A DNA stretch of 64,000 bases. Source: Xanthobacter autotrophicus Py2 (GTDB lineage Bacteria; Pseudomonadota; Alphaproteobacteria; Rhizobiales; Xanthobacteraceae). Position numbers and translations under genes: made by a program. Of this stretch, positions 1 through 6,552 are shown piece after piece (the first letter of the stretch is position 1; the number at the start of each line of letters is the position of its first letter). Location of the stretch: assembly GCA_000017645.1 (NCBI GenBank), contig CP000781.1, positions 3,831,501-3,895,500 on the forward strand, written 5' to 3'. The notes under the pieces were generated by a model, which was not told where the DNA came from, did not search any database, and worked only from the letters and a program-made list of their open reading frames with translations.

Positions 1-638
1 TAGCCAGATGTTGGATCCGCATCCAGGCCCTCGCGATATGCCGTCAAAAGTCTTGAAAATAAGAGTTCCTGCGGCGTCATATTGATCTGAGGAAATGGCG
101 CGCTGCTGACGGTCTTATTTTCCATTTTTCCGGCCGCTTGCTCCAGTGCTTTGAGCAAATCCATAAAATCTCCCATGACGACACCTGTGAAAGGAGATAA
201 CCCCATCTCCGTTGCCAGGTCCTGCATCAAGGTGCTGTCTTCCTGAAGCGATTCCGAGAGCCGGCGGGCCCGAGCTTTGATCATTGCTGCCACTTCGGGC
301 CGTTTCTTCCGGCGCGCTTCGCTCCCTGATTCGCGACGCGATTTCTCCCATGTGAATGCCAAAGATATTTTCCGCCCGAGAGCCGCTCTGGCCTCGCGAA
401 CAGACTTGAAGTCGGCATGCATGGCCATAAGGTCTTCTGGTGTGTCTCCATAAGCCCCCTGTGTGTCATGCTTCCGATAATATCGGCGCGGGATCTCACC
501 GCCGGCTTGCTTGACCTCGTCGAGCAGCCAACCAATTGCACTAAAATCCCAAGTCGCCTGCGGATCATAGGACGCTTCATCCTCGCCCAATGCTGGCGCA
601 AGCCTCACATATTCGATGTCGGCCGGGATTGGAGACAT
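1..638 (-). CDS. unknown protein of an integrated element, partial (C-terminus beyond left edge)
   Basis: An open frame starts at the ATG at 638-636 (MSPIPADIEY...) and runs without a stop for 212 codons to the left edge. A GAGG-like ribosome site (GAGGGTTAGCGG) precedes the start. The middle (about residues 75-125) is rich in Arg and Lys; the rest is mixed charge with no signal peptide or membrane segment. I do not recognise the family. Base composition is visibly lower in GC than the genes after 2.4 kb, which fits cargo of the element whose recombinase lies just upstream on the same strand. Other frames here give only short scrambled peptides. The frame is likely real; its function is unknown. 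Confidence 0.6.
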   Translation of the reverse strand, partial: MSPIPADIEYVRLAPALGEDEASYDPQATWDFSAIGWLLDEVKQAGGEIPRRYYRKHDTQGAYGDTPEDLMAMHADFKSVREARAALGRKISLAFTWEKSRRESGSEARRKKRPEVAAMIKARARRLSESLQEDSTLMQDLATEMGLSPFTGVVMGDFMDLLKALEQAAGKMENKTVSSAPFPQINMTPQELLFSRLLTAYREGLDADPTSG

Positions 639-699
639 CCGCTAACCCTCAGATCAATGTTCAACCTTTGTTCGCCCAAATTTGCCGTCATTCGGGGGT

Positions 700-714
700 G
701 TTCGCAAGCGTTCG
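700..714 (+). repeat. paired GTTCG repeat (copy 1), possible recombinase arm site
   Basis: Two GTTCG pentamers ten bases apart (GTTCGCAAGCGTTCG) lie just downstream of the integrase gene. Two more copies of the same arrangement occur in inverted orientation upstream of the gene, at 2021-2035 and 2085-2099. A single GTTCG also lies at 670-674. Confidence 0.45.
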
Positions 715-746
715 CCTCCCCCGGTGGCTTTGGAAAGCAGAGCGCT

Positions 747-1952
747 CTACGCCCCTGTATTGGAAGCGCCTCGCCTCAGGCCATCCAGGAAATTCGCCCA
801 GTCGCACATCATCTGCCGGCGCCCCGTGAGGTATTGTGCGCTGTTGTAGGCGCCGCGGACCTCGTTCCGTTCGTCATGCGCGAGCTGCCGCTCGATCCAG
901 TCCGGATGGTAGCCAGCCTCGTTCAGCCAGGTGGACGCCACGCCGCGAAAGCCATGGACCGTCGCGCGGCCGTGGTAGCCCATGCGGTACATGGCGAAGA
1001 GCATCGTGTTGTTCGACATGAAGCCCTCCTTGCTGGGGGAGGGGAAAAGCTGAGGGCTGCGGCCAGCGAGGGGGCGAAGTTCCTGCAGCACGGCGACGGC
1101 TTGCGGAGAAAGCGGCACGAGGTGCTCGAACCTCATTTTCATGCGTTCGGGCGGGATGCGCCACAGCGGCTCGGGGCCGTCCAGCCCTTCGAACTCGGAC
1201 CAGCGCGCGGCGCGCAGCTCGGTAGTGCGCACGAAAGTGAGGACCATCAGCTTCAGGGCGAGCTTTGTCATGGGCTCGCCGTCGTAGGCGTCCAGGGCTT
1301 TGAGGAAGTCCGGCAGATCCTCACGGGGCAGAGCGCGGTGGTGCTTCTGCCTGCCCGGCGATTTCAGTGCTCCGCGCAGGTCCTGCGTAGGGTCCCGTTT
1401 GGCCCGACCGCTGGCGATGGCAAAATGGAAGATCTGCCCGATGACCTGCATCTCGCGCTTCGCCAGCTCGATGGCGCCACGGGTCTCCACCTTGCGAATG
1501 ACCTCCAGCACCTCAGGCGGCTCGATGTCCGCGATTGGGCGATGTCCCAAGGTGGGATAAATGTCGGCCTCCAGCCGGCTCAAGAGCCGATCTGAGTAGG
1601 AGGGAACCCATCCCGGCAGCTTCGCGGCGAACCACTCCTGCGCGACGACCTCGAATATCCGGCTGGAGTGAAGGCGAGCTGCCCGCTTTTCGGCCCTTCG
1701 TGCTTCGCTGGGATCGATCCGCGCTGCCAACTGCTCCTTTGCAGTCTCGCGGCCCTTCCTGGCGTCGGCGAGCGACGTGATGGGGTAGGTGCCCAGAGCG
1801 AGGGTCTTCTGCTTTCCAGCAAAGCGATAATTGAGGCGCCAGTAGCGTGCCCCATCGGGGTTCACGAGTAGATACAGGCCGCCACCGTCCGCGAGTTTGT
1901 ACGGCTTCTCGCGCCCCTTCGCACTTCTGGCGGCAGTGTCGGTGAGGGGCAT
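747..1952 (-). CDS. P4-type tyrosine recombinase (integrase)
   Basis: 401-residue site-specific recombinase, the usual length for P4/DUF4102-type integrases of genomic islands. Residues 1-90 form the arm-binding domain (KLADGGGLYLLV, LGTYPITSLADAR). The C-terminal catalytic domain shows the expected set: Arg in FVRTTELRAARW, His-x-x-Arg in HGFRGVASTWLNE, His in LAHDERN and the nucleophile Tyr in GAYNSAQYL. The gene sits about 175 bp from the 3' end of a tRNA-Ile gene on the same strand, the standard place for an island integrase. It should cut and rejoin DNA at the tRNA 3' end to insert or excise the element lying to the left. The ORF looks intact. Confidence 0.93.
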   Translation of the reverse strand: MPLTDTAARSAKGREKPYKLADGGGLYLLVNPDGARYWRLNYRFAGKQKTLALGTYPITSLADARKGRETAKEQLAARIDPSEARRAEKRAARLHSSRIFEVVAQEWFAAKLPGWVPSYSDRLLSRLEADIYPTLGHRPIADIEPPEVLEVIRKVETRGAIELAKREMQVIGQIFHFAIASGRAKRDPTQDLRGALKSPGRQKHHRALPREDLPDFLKALDAYDGEPMTKLALKLMVLTFVRTTELRAARWSEFEGLDGPEPLWRIPPERMKMRFEHLVPLSPQAVAVLQELRPLAGRSPQLFPSPSKEGFMSNNTMLFAMYRMGYHGRATVHGFRGVASTWLNEAGYHPDWIERQLAHDERNEVRGAYNSAQYLTGRRQMMCDWANFLDGLRRGASNTGA

Positions 1953-2020
1953 GTTGGTATCTCAAAAAGGGTAGGGCAAACCGATCCCCCAAAACTACCA
2001 ACAAATTTCCCGGATGCCAA

Positions 2021-2035
2021 CGAACCCAAGCGAAC
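2021..2035 (-). repeat. paired GTTCG repeat (copy 2), possible recombinase arm site
   Basis: On the minus strand this reads GTTCGCTTGGGTTCG, matching the spacing of copy 1 at 700-714. It lies in the 174-bp gap between the integrase start and the tRNA 3' end. Confidence 0.45.
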
Positions 2036-2084
2036 TCAGGCGATGGCTTGATGGCTCCAACTACCTGATATTGTCTGATCTTCC

Positions 2085-2099
2085 CGAACGCTGGCGAAC
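2085..2099 (-). repeat. paired GTTCG repeat (copy 3), possible recombinase arm site
   Basis: On the minus strand this reads GTTCGCCAGCGTTCG, differing from copy 1 at one base. A further single GTTCG follows at 2105-2109, next to the tRNA 3' end. Binding by the integrase is inferred from position and repetition only. Confidence 0.45.
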
Positions 2100-2126
2100 C
2101 GGCACGAACCTCGGCGGAGTTGAAAA

Positions 2127-2202
2127 TGGTGGGCCCGGCAGGACTCGAACCTGCAACCAGACCGTTATGAGCGGTCAGCTCTAACCATTGAGCTACAGGC
2201 CC
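2127..2202 (-). tRNA. tRNA-Ile (anticodon CAU, lysidine type)
   Basis: A full cloverleaf can be folded on the minus strand: acceptor GGGCCTG pairs with CGGGCCC, the D arm is followed by an anticodon stem with loop CTCATAA (anticodon CAT), then the T arm GCAGGTTCGAGTCCTGC and an encoded CCA at 2129-2127. CAT could also mean Met. However, the acceptor and anticodon-arm sequences match the alphaproteobacterial tRNA-Ile2, whose C34 is modified to lysidine by TilS to read AUA, and not the usual Met tRNAs. The integrase gene begins 174 bp past its 3' end, so this gene is the probable attachment site. Confidence 0.9.
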
Positions 2203-2427
2203 ACGACAACGGGCGGCGAGGGGTGCCGCCGGTTGCGCTTCTCGTCTAGCAATCCCGTCGTCGGCGAACAACAGGAGACCGCGCGTGGCGCACACGGGCG
2301 GGCGGAAAACGCGTGGATGGCGCACGGGCGCCGATCTGCCTGCCCCATTGGCGCCGCCTTCGCGGCGTCGTCTCCCGCCGAAGGCTCAGGCGGCTCCGAG
2401 CCGGTCAACAGTCCGAGGGAAACAACC

Positions 2428-3183
2428 ATGCGTCTTGCTTCGTCTGCTCCGGCGTCCGTCATCCGCGCCCCGCGCCGCGCTGCCGCAGGCGCGGTGGTGG
2501 CGGCCATGGCGGCCCTCCTGCTCGCGGGCGGACCCGCCGCGGCGGCGGCGACGCTTACCGTGGTGGGTGAGGCCCGCGTCTCCGCGCCGCCCGACATGGC
2601 GGTGCTCACCACAGGCACCCTGACCACCGCCAAGACCGCCGACGACGCCCTCGCCGCCAATTCCAAGGCGGTGAGCGATGTGATCGCCGCGCTCAAGGCC
2701 GCCGGCGTCGAGCCGCGCGACATCGCCACCGCGAACTTCTCCATCCAGCCGCAATATTCGGTGCCCCAGCAGAGCTCGCGCGAGGCGCCCAAGCTGATCG
2801 GCTTCGAGGTGCGCAACTCGGTGCGCATCACGGTGCGCGATCTCGCCAAGCTCGGGCCGCTGCTCGACAAGGTGGTGCAGTCGGGCGCCAACCAGGCCTC
2901 GGGGCTCGCCTTCGCCCTCGCCGAGCCGGGGCAGCTCGACCGCGAGGCACGGGCCGCCGCAGTGAAGGATGCCATGGAGCAGGCCAAGGCGTTGGCCGCC
3001 GCCGCCGGCGTCCGGCTCACCCGCATCACCTCGATCCAGCCCGAGACCCAGGGCGGCTTTCCCATGCCGGCGGCGCCCATGATGATGAAGGCCGATGCCA
3101 GCCGCATGTCGGTGCCGGTGGAGGCGGGCGAGATCGAGGTGCGTGCCCGCACCGTCATGGTCTATGAAATCGAACCCATGTAG
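2428..3183 (+). CDS. SIMPL-domain (DUF541) periplasmic protein
   Basis: 251-residue exported protein. The start at 2428 is chosen because a GAGGGA ribosome site lies at 2415-2420 and the product then opens with a signal peptide (Arg-rich start, hydrophobic AAMAALLLAGG, cut near AAAA). The mature part has the SIMPL/DUF541 pattern: VVGEARVSAPPD at the start, TANFSIQPQY in the middle, GFEVRNSVRITVRDL, then DAMEQAKALAAAAG and a final VRARTVMVYEI strand. The family forms ring-like periplasmic or secreted assemblies, with reported links to oxidative stress; the precise role is unsettled. It is a single-gene unit beside the tRNA, at the chromosomal edge of the integrated element. Confidence 0.85.
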   Translation: MRLASSAPASVIRAPRRAAAGAVVAAMAALLLAGGPAAAAATLTVVGEARVSAPPDMAVLTTGTLTTAKTADDALAANSKAVSDVIAALKAAGVEPRDIATANFSIQPQYSVPQQSSREAPKLIGFEVRNSVRITVRDLAKLGPLLDKVVQSGANQASGLAFALAEPGQLDREARAAAVKDAMEQAKALAAAAGVRLTRITSIQPETQGGFPMPAAPMMMKADASRMSVPVEAGEIEVRARTVMVYEIEPM

Positions 3184-3228
3184 GGTCGGGACCATGTAGG
3201 GTCGGCCCTTCACAGCCGACGCCCATCG

Positions 3229-3251
3229 CCCGGCCCCATGATCGGGCCGGG
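3229..3251. terminator. hairpin downstream of the SIMPL gene
   Basis: CCCGGCCC and GGGCCGGG form an 8-bp perfect stem around a 7-base loop, 46 bp after the SIMPL stop. A weaker GTCGGC/GCCGAC stem lies at 3201-3220. There is no T-run, so termination is only a suggestion. Confidence 0.35.
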
Positions 3252-3437
3252 GTAGGGGAGCGCGAAATTGGCGGTTCGGATGCCCCGGCGGGGCATCTGC
3301 GGGACGGCCGGAGCTTGTCCGTGTGCCGCGCTGTGATAGATCAGAAATGGTAACCGATTCGGGCGTGCGCCGGGATTCGGGCGCGCGTTTCGCCGTGTTT
3401 TCCCTGACCTGCCTTCGGGTCTGCCGCAGGACCGCCC

Positions 3438-4832
3438 ATGTCGCCATCCCCGGTATGGCCAGCGCTTCCGGTCGCAACCGGCGGGTCATCCGGCCGGCGG
3501 GTGCAATATGCGGCGCTGCCGTATCGCGTGCGGCGCGACGGCGAAGTGCAGATCCGCCTCATCACCTCCCGCGAGACCCGGCGCTGGGTCATTCCCAAGG
3601 GGTGGCCCATGAAGGGCCTGTCCCCGCCCAAGGCGGCCGCGCGTGAGGCCTATGAGGAAGCCGGGCTGGTCGGCGTGATCTCGCGCGAGCCGCTGGGCAT
3701 GTACACCTACGAGAAGCGGCTCGGCACCCGCTCGGTGCTGTGCGATGTGCTGGTGTTTCCCCTCAAGGTCAAGCGATTACTGGAGAAATGGCCCGAGCGT
3801 TTCCAGCGCTACGGCTTCTGGTTCTCCATCGACAGTGCCGCCGCGGCGGTCCAGGAGGAGGACCTCTCCGAGCTGATCCGCAGCTTCGGCGAGATCATGG
3901 CCCGCAAGTGGGAGGCCGAGCGCCTCGAGGCCGAGCAGAAGACCAAGGCCAAGGCCGCGAAGGACAAGCCGGCGAGCGCCGAGCGCGGCGACGAAGTGCC
4001 GACCGGGGAGCGCGAGTCCGCGGTGAATCCGGCCAAGGCAAAGGGCACCAAGGCCAAGCCGGACAAGGCCAGATCGCAGAAGACGGCGCAGGTTGGGGCC
4101 GATGTGGCCACGGGCCCGGCGGTCGAACCGCAAGCTGCGAGCAAGGCCAAGCCGGACAAGATCAAGGCCGATAAATCGAAGCCCGACAAGGTCAAGGCGG
4201 AGAAAGCCAATCCGACCAAGGGCGTGAAGGCCAAGTCGGAGAAGGCGGCCAAGGCGAAGGCCCGGGCCGGCGGGGGCGCAACGGTTGCCGCCGCGCCAGC
4301 CGGGCATGACGCCGGCATGGCTTCGGAGCCAATCTCTACCGCGAAGAAGGCGGCCAAGGGCAAGGGGGGCAAGGCGGCCCGCAAGGGCGCTCAGGCCAGT
4401 CTTCCTGCCACGCCCGATGAGCCGCCGCCTGTCGTCGTGAAGGCGGGCCGGGACGCGGCGACGGTCGCGGTGGCGAAGGCCCGTGGCCGGCCGATCCGCA
4501 AGGCGGCCGTGCCGAAAAAGGCGGAGACGGTCACAAAGCCCGGATGGATGCCGGAGAAGCAGGCGCCGTCGGCCAAGAAGGTGACAGCGTCGAAGAAGGC
4601 GTCGGCGGTGAAGAAGGGCGCCACTGTGCGCAAAGCGGCGCCGGCAAAGGCTGCTGCGGCCAAGTCCGCCGCGAAGGCATCCGCCGCGAAGGCATCCGCC
4701 GCGAAGGCGCCGGCCGGGGAGGCGGCCAAGGGGGGCGCGGCGAAGGGGGGATCGCGCAGCCTCCCGAAGGGCGCGTCAGCCGGCAAGCGCAAGGCGAAAG
4801 CGCCGCCCCCGTCGGAGAAGCCCGGGTCCTGA
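3438..4832 (+). CDS. NUDIX hydrolase with long Lys/Ala-rich histone-H1-like tail
   Basis: 464 residues in two parts. Residues 20-160 form a NUDIX fold of the kind starting QYAALPYR and IPKGWPMKG; the Nudix box spans G55 to L77 and keeps R69-E70 and E73-E74-x-G76, the metal-binding core. The Glu expected at position 61 is Leu, as I recall for related alphaproteobacterial proteins. Such enzymes cleave nucleoside diphosphates linked to another group; the substrate here is unknown. From about residue 165 to the end the protein is low complexity: KAKPDK, KADKSKPDK and AAKASAAKA repeats, strongly basic, like bacterial H1-like proteins, and probably disordered and able to bind nucleic acid. Family members usually end near residue 150-170, so this tail is an extra module. 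It has no close operon partner; DUF2189 converges on it. Confidence 0.85.
   Translation: MSPSPVWPALPVATGGSSGRRVQYAALPYRVRRDGEVQIRLITSRETRRWVIPKGWPMKGLSPPKAAAREAYEEAGLVGVISREPLGMYTYEKRLGTRSVLCDVLVFPLKVKRLLEKWPERFQRYGFWFSIDSAAAAVQEEDLSELIRSFGEIMARKWEAERLEAEQKTKAKAAKDKPASAERGDEVPTGERESAVNPAKAKGTKAKPDKARSQKTAQVGADVATGPAVEPQAASKAKPDKIKADKSKPDKVKAEKANPTKGVKAKSEKAAKAKARAGGGATVAAAPAGHDAGMASEPISTAKKAAKGKGGKAARKGAQASLPATPDEPPPVVVKAGRDAATVAVAKARGRPIRKAAVPKKAETVTKPGWMPEKQAPSAKKVTASKKASAVKKGATVRKAAPAKAAAAKSAAKASAAKASAAKAPAGEAAKGGAAKGGSRSLPKGASAGKRKAKAPPPSEKPGS
4665..4709 (+). repeat. 15-bp tandem repeat, three copies, inside the NUDIX tail
   Basis: Three copies of TCCGCCGCGAAGGCA (last base differs in the third) encode SAAKA units of the Lys/Ala tail. 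The in-frame unit would let the tail change length by slippage without breaking the reading frame. Confidence 0.8.
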
Positions 4833-4956
4833 ACGATCATGGCGGAACGAGCGGCAAGAGCGCTCCGCCATCGGGCCATACCCAGCTGGGTAATAGCCAG
4901 CTAGTTATGGGAAAAGGCCCAGGCCTAAAGCACCCATCCAGCGCGCAGGCGAAATG

Positions 4957-4990
4957 CTTCCGGCGCCGGTTGGTGAACCGGCGCCGGAAG
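4957..4990. terminator. perfect 15-bp hairpin between convergent genes
   Basis: CTTCCGGCGCCGGTT and AACCGGCGCCGGAAG form a perfect 15-bp stem with a 4-base loop (GGTG). It lies between the ends of the NUDIX gene and the DUF2189 gene, which converge. There is no T-run on either side, but position and stability suggest a shared two-way terminator. Confidence 0.65.
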
Positions 4991-5013
4991 TGTCCACTCT
5001 GCCTGACTGCGCC

Positions 5014-5811
5014 CTAGGCGGCGGGGACCACCGCCTTGCGGTAGATGTGCCAGGTGGCGTGGCCGAGCACCGGCAGCACCACGATAAGCCCCAGGAAGAA
5101 CGGCACCGAGCCGGCGGCGAGCAGGGCCACCACGATCAGCCCCCAGGCGATCATCGGGCCGGGGCTGGCGATCACCGCCTGCACGCTGGTGATCATGGCG
5201 GTGACCACGTCGATGTCGCGATCCATCAGCAGCGGGAACGACACCACGGTGAGGGAGAACAGGCCCAGCGCCAGCGCCGCGCCCACCACATGGCCCACCG
5301 CCAGGAAGGTCAGGCCGTCCTGGGTGGTGAACACCACGTGCAGGAACTCGTTGAGGGTGCCGAACGAGGAGTAGCCGAGGAACAGCGCCAACAGCAGGCG
5401 CACCTGGTACATCCAGATGATGAAGGCGAAGATGGTGACGAAGGCCATCCAGCCCAGCTCCCTCTGGCGCTGGGCGAACATGGTGGACATCACCCCCTTC
5501 AGCGTCGGCTGGCGCCCGGCCTCGATCTCCCGGCTCACGTCATAGAGCCCGGCTGCCACGAACGGGCCGATGAGCACCGAGCCTGCCAGCAGCGGATAGG
5601 CGAGATAACTGAGGTCCAGCGCAAACACGCAGGACAAGAGGAAGATGCCGCCGAAGGCGTAGACTGCACCCAGAAGGGCGCCGATGACGGGTGCGCGATT
5701 GAAATCCTCGACCCCCGCGAAGAGGGCCTCCTTCACGTCCGCAAAAGAAATGGCCCGGACAACGGGCGCCACGGGCGCCGCTTGCACCGGCCGATCAAGA
5801 ACAGTGGCCAT
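5014..5811 (-). CDS. DUF2189 family inner-membrane protein
   Basis: 265 residues with several hydrophobic spans, including PVIGALLGAVYAFGGIFLLS, YPLLAGSVLIGPFVAAGLY, FVTIFAFIIWMYQV, VGHVVGAALALGLFSLTVV and MIAWGLIVVALLAAGSVPFF. The order and the opening ISFADVKEALFAGVEDFNRAP segment match DUF2189, a proteobacterial membrane family with no settled function. Some of its members sit near cytochrome oxidase genes, but no such genes are here. The ATG at 5811 follows a GGGAGTG ribosome site. It stands alone between convergent and unrelated genes. Confidence 0.8.
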   Translation of the reverse strand: MATVLDRPVQAAPVAPVVRAISFADVKEALFAGVEDFNRAPVIGALLGAVYAFGGIFLLSCVFALDLSYLAYPLLAGSVLIGPFVAAGLYDVSREIEAGRQPTLKGVMSTMFAQRQRELGWMAFVTIFAFIIWMYQVRLLLALFLGYSSFGTLNEFLHVVFTTQDGLTFLAVGHVVGAALALGLFSLTVVSFPLLMDRDIDVVTAMITSVQAVIASPGPMIAWGLIVVALLAAGSVPFFLGLIVVLPVLGHATWHIYRKAVVPAA

Positions 5812-5922
5812 ATGTCACTCCCTGAAGGCCGCGTAGGGCCTCTTATGTTTTGTGGAGAGAGTGAGGTCGCTTCGGCCGGTTGTAAAGGGCAACGAAGGGT
5901 CAAGGCGCACGATTGCCGCAGC

Positions 5923-6393
5923 TCATGCCCCGTCGTCCTTCACCGGTTCCATGACCACGTAGGTGGAGGTGCTCGCCACATGGGGCAAAGCGGAGATCTT
6001 TTCCCCCAGCACCTCGCGGTAGCGTCGGATGTCGCGGGTGCGCACCTTCAAGAGATAATCGAACGATCCCGCGATCATGTGGCAGGCCTCCACCTCCTTG
6101 ATGCGCAGCACCGCCGCGTTGAAGGCCGAGAGCGCCTTCTCCGTGGTCTCGGAGAGCTTCACCTCGGTGAAGGCGATGTGCTCCAGCCTGAGCTTCACCG
6201 GATCGAGCACCGCGCGGAAGCCGCGGATATAGCCCTCGTCCATCAGCCGCTTCAGCCGCGCCTGGCACGGGCTGCGCGACAGGCCCACCCGCGCCGCGAG
6301 GTCGGTCACGGACATGCGCCCGTCCTCCACCAGAGCGGCGATGATGCGGGCGTCGAAGGAGTCGATTTGGCTGTCATAGGCGTCATTTTCCAT
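5923..6393 (-). CDS. putR: Lrp/AsnC-family regulator, probable activator of putA
   Basis: 156-residue transcription factor with the Lrp layout: helix-turn-helix at about residues 13-60 (IDSFDARIIAAL, MSVTDLAARVGLSRSPCQARLKRL) and an effector-binding RAM domain from residue 75 (VKLSETTEKALSAF, IAGSFDYLLKVRTRD). It is transcribed away from putA with 159 bp between the starts. In alphaproteobacteria such as Agrobacterium and Rhodobacter this Lrp-type gene is PutR, which activates putA in response to proline. The gene name rests on that context. Inverted repeats in the gap are candidate binding sites. Confidence 0.85.
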   Translation of the reverse strand: MENDAYDSQIDSFDARIIAALVEDGRMSVTDLAARVGLSRSPCQARLKRLMDEGYIRGFRAVLDPVKLRLEHIAFTEVKLSETTEKALSAFNAAVLRIKEVEACHMIAGSFDYLLKVRTRDIRRYREVLGEKISALPHVASTSTYVVMEPVKDDGA

Positions 6394-6405
6394 TAAAGTG
6401 ATCTC

Positions 6406-6441
6406 ATGATACGATCATTTAAAGTAACTATGATGTGTCAT
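6406..6441. promoter_or_regulatory. inverted repeats in the putR-putA divergent promoter
   Basis: ATGATACGATCAT (6406-6418, 5-bp arms around 3 bases) and ATGATGTGTCAT (6430-6441, 4-bp arms around 4) lie in an unusually A/T-rich stretch between the divergent starts. Lrp-type proteins bind such imperfect, A/T-rich dyads. The first repeat begins 13 bp upstream of the putR start, which would allow self-control. Confidence 0.5.
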
Positions 6442-6552
6442 GCGGCGTATGAAAAGCCGGAATGTCTTCCACCTCTGGATTAGGATGTAAGCAGTCGTCG
6501 AAACCGTCCCGTGCCGCGGTGATCCGCCTGCCGGGGGACGAGGAAACACATC

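Noticed and set aside
2127..2202. tRNA-Met, because the anticodon is CAT
   Set aside because: The acceptor stem and anticodon arm match the lysidine-type tRNA-Ile of alphaproteobacteria.
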